64,000 bases of DNA from Triplophysa rosa. Its lineage: Eukaryota; Chordata; Actinopteri; Cypriniformes; Nemacheilidae. The DNA is taken from the NCBI RefSeq assembly GCF_024868665.1, contig NC_079891.1:12292229-12356228 (forward strand), in the 5' to 3' direction. Position 1 is the first letter of the stretch, and every line of letters begins with the position of its first letter. The position numbers were made by a program, and so were the translations under genes. Under the pieces are notes generated by a model. That model was not told where the DNA came from and did not search any database. It saw nothing but the letters and a program-made list of their open reading frames with translations. Positions 1-7,955 of this stretch are shown in pieces.

Positions 1-751
1 GCATCGTGTCCGAATACGTGATTGAGGAATAAGATGGCGGACCGTCTTTTTTGGGGAACGGTCAGACAAGCGAAACGAGGTGTGAACGGTCCGTGAGCCG
101 TGGCTGGCGGATTATTGCTCACAGTAATCCTCATATCACCCTCGCTGCTTGCCATAGTGGACGGCAGGGCCGTAGTCCTGCCGCCACGGAACGGGGAGCA
201 AACGAGGTGGTGGCTGAGTCCCGTGGGAACACAGCCACCTGTGACGCAACATCTGAATCGTCACCGCCCGCAGTGCGGGCAGAACGTATCCACAACATCT
301 GCCCCAGCGTACTGGAAGCAGGCATTGTTTCCGTCCCCCTCCTCGATGAGTGTGTTGCACCTATGAGAACAGCGGGACAAGCCACGCTGGAGAAATTTGC
401 TCTTTTAGAAAAGGAAATTGCTCGAACACCTCCGGAACTGCCGAGACGCCCAAGGGAGAGTCACTGCAGGAAGGGACAGTCCGCTGTCCACGTCGTAGAT
501 TCCAGCAGAAAGAATGATCACCAGATCGTAGAGAAGCTCATCAGATGCGTAGGCTCTGAAGAACAAAAGGTGAATGAATGAGCACGCCGGCTTCCCTCTT
601 ACACCCGGACATCCGGGGAGGAGCCCGGCATGCAAATTTCATTCGCCAATTTTCATTGGCCTTTTCTAAATACTCAGAAGATGATAGGTTCTCAAGACAA
701 ACCCATTCTGTCGGTTCGACACAACGTCGAGAGACCGAGAGAAAGGGAACC
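1..751 (-). mobile_element. DIRS1-like retroelement, 5' end fragment
   Basis: This stretch is about 85% like 62,641-63,363 by eye, in the same minus orientation, and is the 5' end of a DIRS-like tyrosine-recombinase retroelement. Read on the minus strand it starts at the terminal motif near 751-702 (ctctcgacgttgtgtcga), then has CCAAT-like sequence, an octamer ATGCAAAT (630-637), a degraded TATA position near 597-604 and a leader. After that comes a Cys-rich gag N-terminus that includes a CPHC motif. The gag frame is broken by stops and the sequence runs off the window at position 1, so whether reverse transcriptase follows is unknown. The 752 junction with an unrelated MITE fragment marks the element terminus. 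The family name rests on the reverse transcriptase and RNase H of the related copies at 56.8-63.4 kb. Confidence 0.75.
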
Positions 752-979
752 TTTATTACCCTATGGAGCCATGTCGAGCAGTTTTTTGATCGGTGGATGC
801 ACTTTTCAGAGCTACAAAATCTCGTCCACAATTCACTACCATTCTGACGCTTGGGAAAAAAGGGATACGTGGTATTACAACTCTGTCTGCATTATTCTTG
901 AAGAAAGTAAAATTCAAATAGGATGCCTTGAGGGTAAGTAAAACATGGGATTTTTTTTTGGATGAAATATCCCTTTAAA
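752..979 (-). mobile_element. Cyprinid-type MITE fragment split by the DIRS insertion
   Basis: On the minus strand this begins taaagggatatttcatcc near 978. It continues through a stretch that reads like the abundant cyprinid dispersed repeat whose other end is gggtgaactatcccttta (from memory), and stops abruptly at the DIRS terminus at 752. No coding potential. The family assignment is from recall only. Confidence 0.5.
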
Positions 980-1371
980 AGCTAACGTAAGACGTCAGCA
1001 CCACCAAGTCTCCACCAACTATTTTTTTTTTCCTGATGATAAGAACTACCCCCCGAATGAATCTCTAGTCACACTTTTTGAGATTTGTACTCATGTTGCA
1101 AGGTTTATTGTGGCGTTTTCTAAATTCAAGCAGTTTTAAATGCAAACATATAGGTTTGTATAAAAACAAACTGAAATACATGTATAATCAAATATACAGT
1201 AATAGATGTTATAAAAGAATCTTGACCTGTACATGTTCATCACATTGCACTCAATCAACACTGCTCTTGTGTTATTTTTTATTGTTTGGGGGTTGAACAT
1301 AAGGATGAGTAAATAATTACAAAATTTTGATTTTGGATAAACTATTCCTTCATATAAAAGTTAAAGGGGTG
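980..1371. other. Non-coding, AT-rich, with a MITE end
   Basis: No gene seen. Around 1,288-1,360 the motif ggatgagtaaataattac followed by ggataaactattcctt resembles the right arm of the palindromic MITE family also seen at 41.6 kb. The rest is unassigned AT-rich DNA. Confidence 0.4.
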
Positions 1372-2439
1372 GTGCCTGTAACATTTGAAGAACCAGGCAG
1401 AGATTAGATGCAAATGCATTTTAGAAATTTCATTAAATAAACAAAGACAAAACAAACCAAGGTAATCTACGAGCAACACACGAATGTAAAACAAAGACCG
1501 ACCCCAAACAAAGAAACACTTGGGCTTAAATACACTGGTATAACAAGGAAACAAGAAATACTGGGGGCCGTGGTGCAGTGGCAGAGGCTGGTCAGGCGGC
1601 CAGGGAGGCGCAGACTGGTCAGGCGGCCAGGGCGGCGCAGGCAGGGCGCCAGGGCGTGGAAGGCAGGGCTGGAAGCCTGGGCGTGGCGGCCATCTTGGCA
1701 GAGGGGGTGAAGGTGAGGCGGTCATCTTGGCAGCGAGCTCAGGCGAGGTGGCCCTCTTTGCTGCGGGCTCAGGTGAGGCAGCCATCTTGGCTGCAGGCTC
1801 AGGTGAGGCAGCCATCGTGTCAGCGACCTCTGGAACGGCATCCATCTTATCAGCGACCTCTGGAGCGGCAGAACAGTGCACAGCCCAAACACACCCCAAC
1901 GCAGCAACCACCACCAGCAGAGCAGAATCCCAGGACAGGACCTCAGGAACTGGCGCCTCCAGGACCACCGGACTTGGGACCACCGGTGTGGCAGCCACAA
2001 TGACTGGAGACTCTGGACAGGTGGCCATCTTGCGAGCGGGCTCTGGACTGGCGGCCATCTTGCGAGCGGGCTCTGGACTGGCGGCCATCTTGCGAGCGGG
2101 CTCTGGACTGGCGGCCGTCTTGCGAGCGGGCTCTGGACTGGCCACTGCAAACTCCGAGCCTCCCCCTACCCCCAAAAAAATATTAGAGGCGATCTCCTCC
2201 TGAACCTCGCCCACGGTAAAGGGGGAACCAACAAGACACAGGGCATAGTCCATATGTTGTCGAGAACCACCATGGGTAAGTTTGTCCTCGAGTGGCTGGT
2301 TTACTCCATAAATGAAAAAATCTATAAGCATGAAGTCCGGGAGATTGGAGGTATTGGCAATGTTCAAAAAATACATAATGTGGTCCTTGAGGTTGAGAGT
2401 TCCCTGGCGTAGGTGGACTATGGCGACTGCTGGATCCAT
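1342..2439 (-). CDS. Gag-like protein of the short LTR element (365-codon frame)
   Basis: The frame starts with MDPA 17 bp inside the 5' LTR edge. Residues 1 to about 85 look like a retrotransposon capsid segment: a run with DFMLIDFFIYGV, then LVGSPFTVGE, which resembles gag-like proteins repeated across cyprinid genomes (from memory). Residues about 95-140 and about 200-240 are 10-residue repeats of the type ASPEPARKMA and ASPEPAAKMA. A Pro-rich tail (PPWPPDQ) follows. From about residue 291 the frame reads into the truncated 3' LTR and ends outside the element at 1,342, so the natural C-terminus is lost. No zinc knuckle and no enzyme domain are visible. The long open frame suggests a fairly young insertion, but function is unproven. 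Confidence 0.6.
   Translation of the reverse strand: MDPAVAIVHLRQGTLNLKDHIMYFLNIANTSNLPDFMLIDFFIYGVNQPLEDKLTHGGSRQHMDYALCLVGSPFTVGEVQEEIASNIFLGVGGGSEFAVASPEPARKTAASPEPARKMAASPEPARKMAASPEPARKMATCPESPVIVAATPVVPSPVVLEAPVPEVLSWDSALLVVVAALGCVWAVHCSAAPEVADKMDAVPEVADTMAASPEPAAKMAASPEPAAKRATSPELAAKMTASPSPPLPRWPPRPGFQPCLPRPGALPAPPWPPDQSAPPWPPDQPLPLHHGPQYFLFPCYTSVFKPKCFFVWGRSLFYIRVLLVDYLGLFCLCLFNEISKMHLHLISAWFFKCYRHHPFNFYMKE
1377..1566 (-). repeat. 3' LTR (truncated) of the short LTR element
   Basis: Matches 2,456-2,645 with scattered substitutions and small indels. Homology stops near 1,566, where the internal gag-like sequence begins, so roughly the first 105 bp of U3 are missing. The R-start motif aaagaccgac is kept at 1,493-1,502. 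Confidence 0.85.
2011..2145 (-). repeat. 30-bp tandem repeat inside the gag-like frame
   Basis: Four near-identical 30-bp units (2,011-2,040, 2,041-2,070, 2,071-2,100, 2,101-2,130) and a partial fifth. Each encodes ten residues of the ASPEPARKMA type on the minus strand. A diverged block with the same 30-bp period lies at about 1,711-1,870. Confidence 0.9.
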
Positions 2440-2444
2440 AGTAG

Positions 2445-2454
2445 GTCAGTCTTT
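2445..2454 (-). other. Putative self-priming primer-binding site
   Basis: AAAGACTGAC on the minus strand, one base after the 5' LTR end. It does not look like a tRNA 3'-end complement, but it is complementary to the predicted 5' end of the element's own RNA (2,580-2,571), as in Tf1 and sushi elements. Confidence 0.6.
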
Positions 2455-2455
2455 C

Positions 2456-2751
2456 TGTAACAATTGAAGAACCAGGCAGAGAGTAGATCCAAATGCAGTT
2501 TAAAAATGTAATTAAATAAACAAAGCAAAAAAAAACAAGGTAATCTATGAGCAACACAGGAACGCAAAACAAAGACCGACCCCAAACAAAGGAAACACTA
2601 GGGCTTAAATCCACTGGGATAACAAGGAAACAAAAAACACCTGTGGAAACTAATTAACATGAAAACCTACAAAGAACTACAAAACAGGGCACAAGACAGG
2701 AAATAATATAAAAGTCCATAATAACATCGGAACACAGAACAGATCATAACA
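2456..2751 (-). repeat. 5' LTR of the short LTR element
   Basis: 296 bp from tgtaaca (2,456) to ataaca (2,751), so on the minus strand it begins TGTTAT and ends TGTTACA. It contains a TATA-like ATTTAA (complement of 2,605-2,610) and, 30 bp downstream, the predicted RNA start (2,580 to 2,571). Confidence 0.88.
2571..2610 (-). promoter_or_regulatory. LTR promoter: TATA-like box and predicted transcript start
   Basis: On the minus strand ATTTAA (2,610-2,605) is followed 30 bp downstream by GTCGGTCTTT (2,580-2,571). That decamer can pair with the putative primer-binding site at 2,445-2,454 (AAAGACTGAC) over ten bases, with one G-U wobble. The pairing and spacing are what place the start here. 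Confidence 0.6.
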
Positions 2752-2756
2752 GTGCC

Positions 2757-3171
2757 ACAGTGTTTCATGTATTCTATCTTCTTTACAATGTTAAACATGC
2801 TGGCTTCTCATGCTTTTTTTACATGAAATTCCCTTACGTAACAACTTTTCTTAGTCCCTTATTGGACAATTCTCCCACGAAAGCAAGCTCCCAGGGTGGG
2901 TGCAGAGGTACTGCAGGTGGGGCGCAGTGCAATTTTAGGTTGCGCACAAGAGCTTAATATCTATAAAGTTGGCAAACATGCACTCAGGAAGCAGCAGCAA
3001 TTACCTCTACATCATCTTAAGAAACAGGTAGAACATTTCTGGTTGTCTTTCAGACTGCAGTTTCAGAATAAGCGCAAGTCTCTCTCTCTCCCGATGAGTT
3101 CAGAGTGTGCGTGAAGGGAGTGGCGTGTAAATAAAGTGCCTTTTCATATATTTCTGAACTTGGACAGATGT
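2757..3171. other. Non-coding spacer between two LTR-type elements
   Basis: No gene, terminal repeat or tRNA recognised. A short ct-rich run lies near 3,080-3,090. It may be the original host DNA around the neighbouring insertions. Confidence 0.4.
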
Positions 3172-4842
3172 TTAAAGGTGTTGACAGTTATTAAAGATGT
3201 AAAGCGTTATTTTCGACAGGCAAATGACACCACACCGCTGTGTTATAAACTGCAAATAAACTCTCGCTCGTGTTAAAATCAATGAAACTCGCACCGTTCT
3301 CGTGATCTGGCAGATTGATCCTTTTGGAATAATAAAGGGAAGGTGGAAGTGGGTAACCATAGGGCTGGGGAGGTTAAGATGGAGGGAGAAGGCAGGGTAG
3401 GGTCCAGAGCAGGGTGAACAGAAGGATCCAGAGACAAGCCAGGAGGAGGTCCCAGGGTGGAGTCGAGGGAGGGAGGAGCCATGGTGGAGAGCAGACAGAC
3501 GAAACCCTGGGGAGAAGTGACGGAGAGGACGAGGGAGGAGTCCAGGGTGGAGCCATGCAGGCGGAGAGCCCAGGCGACACTGAAGGTCCGAAGGGCCAAG
3601 GCAAAGCCGATGGCTCATGCGACCGAGGCAAAGGCGTGGACACGGCAGAGCCAGTGCGTCTGAGGATGGAGGTGGAGCTGAAGGGAAGGAGGAGCCTGAC
3701 AGAGCCAAAGGGGCAGAGAGACGAGGCCCAAGGCGGCGGATGGTCGATGACTGACCAAGGCAGAACCGGAGGGACGTGGGAGCCTGGTGAATCCAGTGAG
3801 ATGATGGGCCACGGCGAAGACGAGGAGCCGAGGTGTAGCCGCTGGGTCGAAGGACCGAGGTGGAATCTGGGTCTCAGAGGCTGAGGGTGGAGACAAGATA
3901 TAGTCTATTTCAGGGGTAGTTGGCGGCTGGAGATCCTGAGACTCATTCGACCCAACGGCGCTGGCGTGCTGAGGGATTTCCGGGTGCCAACAGGCCCAGG
4001 GCTGACACACAGGCTGACGAAGGCAGAGGTGGCAGGGGGAGGGATGGCGGGAGCTTCCTTGGTACTGGCAAAGGAGAGTTGGCTGCTGAGGGAGGGCTGG
4101 GCGGGGATGTGGAAGCACTGGGCCGGACCAGCAGGTAAGGTAGCAGCCAAAAGTCAAAGTCATGAGTCCAGTCCAAGAGTTCAGAGGCCGTTTGCAGCTC
4201 AACCTCAGTGGAGAGGAGTATGGGCGGAGCTTCCTTCAGAGCCCACGAAGTCCACCAGTACTCCCACTGCGGCAGACTATGTTGCCGGCTCACGCACCTG
4301 GTCAGATGTGTCTCGCGGCTCAGGCTGGACTGCGGAGGATTGAGGCGCGCATCCCAGGTGAGCTGAAACAACCCTGCCATTTACAGCCGGGACCGGATGA
4401 CTACTGTACTCGCAATCAACACTTTCCCCAACACAGAATTCACACCCCACTGTCTGGAGGACCTGCCTTAATAAAGTCCTCCAGGGGGTATTCATCTGCG
4501 TTGGGAAGCATAATGAGAGCGAGTAGCCCATCATCCAGTACCGACAGAAATAAATTGTTAAATTCGGGGTCACTCCAACTCACCAGTCTGCACGCCTCGA
4601 AGAAATCCTCTGCATACCTCTCCAGAGACATGCCATCCTGGCAGAGCTGCAACAGCTGGGTCCACGGTCGGTGCCAGACTACAATTAACAAGGGGGCAAG
4701 TGGCTCCCAACGGGAGGGCACACAATCAGCATTATTAATACAAAATAGGTCAAAACTACAACATCTGTGCAAGGGCACACTTAAACAACTGGTACAGGAT
4801 GCCGGCAAATTTTTCGTACATACAAACAACAACACAAATTAA
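3172..4842 (-). pseudogene. Decayed proline-rich gag-like retroelement fragment
   Basis: The minus strand carries pieces of a gag-like protein. At 4,835-4,440 a capsid-like stretch includes LCQDGMSLERYAEDFFEAC and SWSDPEFNNLFLSVLDDG, a pattern shared with gag-like proteins common in cyprinid LTR elements (from memory). Downstream (4,380-3,172) are long Pro/Ser/Leu-rich frames (PPW and SPP runs) that switch frame several times and hold stops. No protease, reverse transcriptase or LTR could be found at either side. It differs in sequence from the 1.4-2.4 kb gag frame but has the same layout of a capsid piece followed by a low-complexity tail. Best read as a broken non-autonomous Gypsy-like copy next to the hAT sequence. 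Confidence 0.55.
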
Positions 4843-4845
4843 ACG

Positions 4846-7316
4846 ATATTACCACAGTCAACGAAAACAACAGGTTGACAATTATATGGCGTAATATAAT
4901 GCCCCTTTGCATTCAGGCTTCCAAAAAGTGAATGAAACGCATAACATACCTTTTTAAAAAAGCTGAAGGCGCTGCGTGCTAAAATTAAACCTCCTTAAAA
5001 TTGTGTCCTTCCATTCGGATGTACATTTTCAAGTAAGATCCTTTTCAAAAGTCAGCTGAACTAACTGGGCCTTTCGTTTGTGAAGCATTGAGCATCTGTG
5101 GTCCGTAAAGACATTGCGCAGTGAAGAGAAAGAATTCTCATGGGTTGCCGTAGAAGCACCGCAAGCCAGCGCATGTTTGAGCGCAATTAGTACACTAGGC
5201 ATTGTTTGCAGAGCGTTGTGGTCCTTGGAAAGAATCAATCTTGTGGTCCATTTTTCCCTATCTGTGTCTGATTCCTTATCAGACACAGACCTCAGAAACT
5301 GTTTTGCAACCTCAAACTCAGCTTTAACGATTGGTGATTGTGTCAGGTCTATGATATGCTTCACAGTCTCAGGATCCAGAAACGATTCACTCTCCGGATC
5401 AATCGTAGCCAGTGCGTGGTACAGGTGGGTGTTACGTTCACCAAATCTCTTATCCATTTCTTCAATCACTGAATCCACGGTGCTGTAGTACAGTCTTTTG
5501 AGTTCTGTTTCTATGTCATAATCTCTTTGACCAGTCGTTTCTTCCACCAGGTAATCAAACATAGTTTTGTTTGCTGTGCGTTTTCGCTTTGGGGTCGTTA
5601 AACTTGCTCGTGCACTGGCAGACTCCAACGCTTTCTCCCACACTTTTGTAAATCCCTCATCACAGCGAAGTTTCTGCACACAATGTTTTGCACTAGCCAC
5701 AATGCTCAAACCTGCCCAAAGGTCAGTGTCCTCTCTCTGCAAAAGTTTACTTGGTGGATCCAACAATGCTAGCACTTCATGCACAAAGTTCGCAATGAAC
5801 AGGAAGCTGGATGCAGTCATCTCTCTCAACAGACCAACAGCTTCCATTCGCAGCTCTGGACCATGGGCTCTTACAGAATCAATTTCAGTCAGAAGAGATG
5901 TTATCTCTTTGAAATTTTTCAGAATGACGACACTGTAGCTAAATGTCCTGTCCACCTTTGCTCAAGAAGTCGCTTGAGGCGCTCTCCCTTGTAGTGCACA
6001 GCAATTGTGGGCTTCTTGCAATATTTGTATATTGTATATTTGTATAAAAGGAATTACACACATTAAAAAAATCCTTTACAGCTCCCTCAGATGACATTGT
6101 GTGGACTACAACCAAATGTAACTGATGGTTAAGGCAGTGAATGTAAGGGATGTCCTTTTTGAGTTTTCCCTGTAACAGCATTCGGACTCCACTAACCTTT
6201 CCCGACATCAGCGATGCAACATCATATACCTTGCTAAGGATCTTTGATGCGTTAAGACCAGCTTTGTGTAGCACTGCTAAAATGGTATCCGTCAGCGTCT
6301 GGGCATCACCCATTTCAGTTGTGGCTATGGTTAACAGGAACTCCACCACTTTGCAGGACTCGTACTCTTTCACAAATTGAATGACGATTGACATATTTTT
6401 GCAGCCTGTAGGGTCACGGGTGCCATCAACTTTTAAAGTGTAATAGGAGTTTCCCACTTCTTTCACGATACTCTCAGTCACCACATCACTGAGTAAACCT
6501 ATGAGCTCATTTTGAATATCGTGACAGGTATAAGTGGCATTTCGAGGAAGTGTTTTCACCGCGTCAGCCAACAAGGGATGCTTTTTGATTGTATAGTCCA
6601 GCAAAGAAAGGAAAAGGCCACTGCCTCCATCCACCATGTTGTCAAAAGCATCCAATTTTCCGCATAAAGGTAGCTGATTTTCCACGAGAAAGCCAATAAC
6701 GTCTGGAGGACACATAGTACCTGTTCTTTAGGAGCTGGTCGGCGTTTAGTCGAGTTGAGATCTCTTTTCCAGAGCTGACACGTCTTTCTTGTTCTTTCCA
6801 CATTGTGTATGAAGAAATGTGTTCTTTAGAAGTTTCGTGTTTGTGAAATGCTCGGTCTGTTTCACTGGCATTTTTCCAGTTACAATAGCCTGCGTTTACA
6901 TAAGCATCCGAAACACGGCCAGCATTAAACTTTCGACAGCAAAAATAAAACGCTGCATCAGCTTTAACGCTGTACTCAAGCCAGTCTCGATTAGTACAGA
7001 TTAAAGCCAGTTTTCTGTCACTAAAAATGCGAACAGGATACTGTCGTAATATAACTTGATTGGGCTGATCAATCGCGAGGTCATCCACGGCCTGAGGATG
7101 TGTTTTCTCTTCGGAAATAGAGCCGACAGGTGGCTTAGTTGTGGATGAAGTAGGCGGTGTTAGCTGAGAAGGAGTCGACAGAGTGCTGGTACATTCTGAA
7201 TCTGAAAGCCTTGCTGAAGCAGAAGCACCACCACGACAAGCCATTTTCTGATGTCCATGTTTTATATGTGATCTATAAAATGCTGTGACAGCAACACTTG
7301 CTAATTTTTGGGCTAG
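4846..7316 (-). mobile_element. hAT-superfamily DNA transposon (autonomous type, degraded)
   Basis: This segment holds a hAT transposase pseudogene (5,029-7,244) and interrupts or abuts the Gypsy integrase at 7,317. The right edge is set by the loss of integrase homology right after its catalytic Glu codon. The left edge is uncertain, between about 4,846 and 5,028. I could not find a convincing terminal inverted repeat or an 8-bp target duplication, and no Gypsy sequence resumes on the left, so the segment may have been trimmed or joined by recombination instead of a clean insertion. Confidence 0.6.
5029..7244 (-). pseudogene. hAT transposase (TTF-type zinc finger, DUF4371-like, hAT C-terminal dimerisation)
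   Basis: Cut-and-paste transposase of the ZMYM1-like hAT group. The start is taken at 7,244 (MACRGG). About residues 85-150 form a TTF-type zinc finger ([27 protein letters not shown]). The next block, 6,715-5,939, is DUF4371-like, with LKVDGTRD holding a probable catalytic Asp and IHCLNHQLHLVV. The C-terminal block, 5,955-5,029, ends in the hAT dimerisation segment (CGASTATHENSFSSLRNV). Two frame changes break it, near 6,705-6,720 and near 5,940, so no full-length protein can be made. The whole would be about 740 codons, usual for the family. The first block is open in frame with the upstream Gypsy integrase (see the fused frame). Confidence 0.85.
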
Positions 7317-7955
7317 CTCGCACTGCCCATTGGTCTGAGGGTGGAAACCGGAGGACAGACTCGCTGAGGCCCCGATCTCTCTGCAAAACTCTTTCCAAAA
7401 CCGGGATGTGAACTGAGGACTCCTATCGGACACGACGTCAATGGGCAATCCATGCAGGTGAAAGACATGGTCCACCAACAGTTGAGAGGTCTCCCGGCTG
7501 GAAGGAAGCTTGGGAAGGGGAATAAAATGAACCGCTTTAGAGAATCGGTCCACCACCGTAACAATGACGGTGTAGCCACCAGAGGGAGGAAAGCCAGTGA
7601 CAAAATCTAAGGCGTTATGAGAACATGGGCGGGAGGGGATGGGAAGCGGGCGGAGCAGACCAATGGGAGGGCGGTGGGAAGATTTACACTGGGCGCAGAC
7701 CGGGCAAGCCAACACAAACTGACTAACATCTGAGGCCATAGATGGCCACCAAAACCTCTGGCGGATGGACGCCAGGGTTCCCCTGTTACCTGGATGGCCG
7801 ACCAACTTGGAAGAATGACCCCACCGTAGGACTTTAGGGCGCAGCGCAACCGAGACAAAAAGCTTGCCCTCTGGACACTCCCTCTGTACTTGCACCCCTC
7901 GACCGGCCTGCTCTACTTGTCTCTCGAGATCCCAGATAGCAGCCCCGACCACCAT
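6642..7955 (-). CDS. Chimeric open frame: Gypsy integrase fused to hAT zinc finger (437 codons)
   Basis: One uninterrupted minus-strand frame joins two transposon proteins. Residues about 30-80 hold the integrase HHCC zinc-binding region ([11 protein letters not shown] to CPVCAQC). The catalytic core follows: first Asp in ALDFVTGFP, second in VSDRSPQF, and Glu213 in NGQCE (codon 7,317-7,319). Exactly 35 residues lie between the second Asp and the Glu. Integrase homology stops there. About 24 junction residues lead into the hAT N-terminus at Met238, and the hAT zinc finger occupies about residues 320-385. A frameshift near 6,710 ends the frame before the hAT catalytic region. No dedicated promoter is visible, the integrase lacks its C-terminal part, and upstream pol is broken, so expression is doubtful. 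The fusion is real in the sequence; a function is speculation. Confidence 0.7.
   Translation of the reverse strand: MVVGAAIWDLERQVEQAGRGVQVQRECPEGKLFVSVALRPKVLRWGHSSKLVGHPGNRGTLASIRQRFWWPSMASDVSQFVLACPVCAQCKSSHRPPIGLLRPLPIPSRPCSHNALDFVTGFPPSGGYTVIVTVVDRFSKAVHFIPLPKLPSSRETSQLLVDHVFHLHGLPIDVVSDRSPQFTSRFWKEFCREIGASASLSSGFHPQTNGQCELAQKLASVAVTAFYRSHIKHGHQKMACRGGASASARLSDSECTSTLSTPSQLTPPTSSTTKPPVGSISEEKTHPQAVDDLAIDQPNQVILRQYPVRIFSDRKLALICTNRDWLEYSVKADAAFYFCCRKFNAGRVSDAYVNAGYCNWKNASETDRAFHKHETSKEHISSYTMWKEQERRVSSGKEISTRLNADQLLKNRYYVSSRRYWLSRGKSATFMRKIGCF

Larger units (their letters stand above)
1377..2751 (-). mobile_element. Short non-autonomous LTR retrotransposon with 5-bp target duplication
   Basis: Two direct repeats (1,377-1,566 and 2,456-2,751) bound an internal region with one gag-like frame and no protease, reverse transcriptase or integrase. 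The outer termini are tgtaaca and ataaca, and both outer flanks carry the same 5 bp, gtgcc (1,372-1,376 and 2,752-2,756), a target-site duplication typical of LTR elements. The minus orientation is set by the gag frame and the primer-binding site. The left (3') LTR lacks about 105 bp of its U3 start, so one deletion has removed the 3' internal part and the LTR edge. It presumably depended on an autonomous Tf1/sushi-like Gypsy element, since its priming signals resemble those of the element at 7.3-11.5 kb. Confidence 0.85.

Noticed and set aside
51..581. 176-codon plus-strand open frame at the left edge
   Set aside because: It runs antisense to the DIRS gag leader. The family reads on the minus strand, so this is a shadow frame.
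1578..2412. Plus-strand frames over the 30-bp repeats
   Set aside because: Antisense reading of the gag-like minisatellite. The minus frame starts near the LTR and is the one seen in the family.
3414..3884. Plus-strand Gly/Arg/Glu-rich frame
   Set aside because: Antisense of the Pro-rich gag tail; low-complexity artefact.
5114..5938. Plus-strand frames opposite the hAT transposase
   Set aside because: Complementary to the transposase coding strand, with no independent motif.
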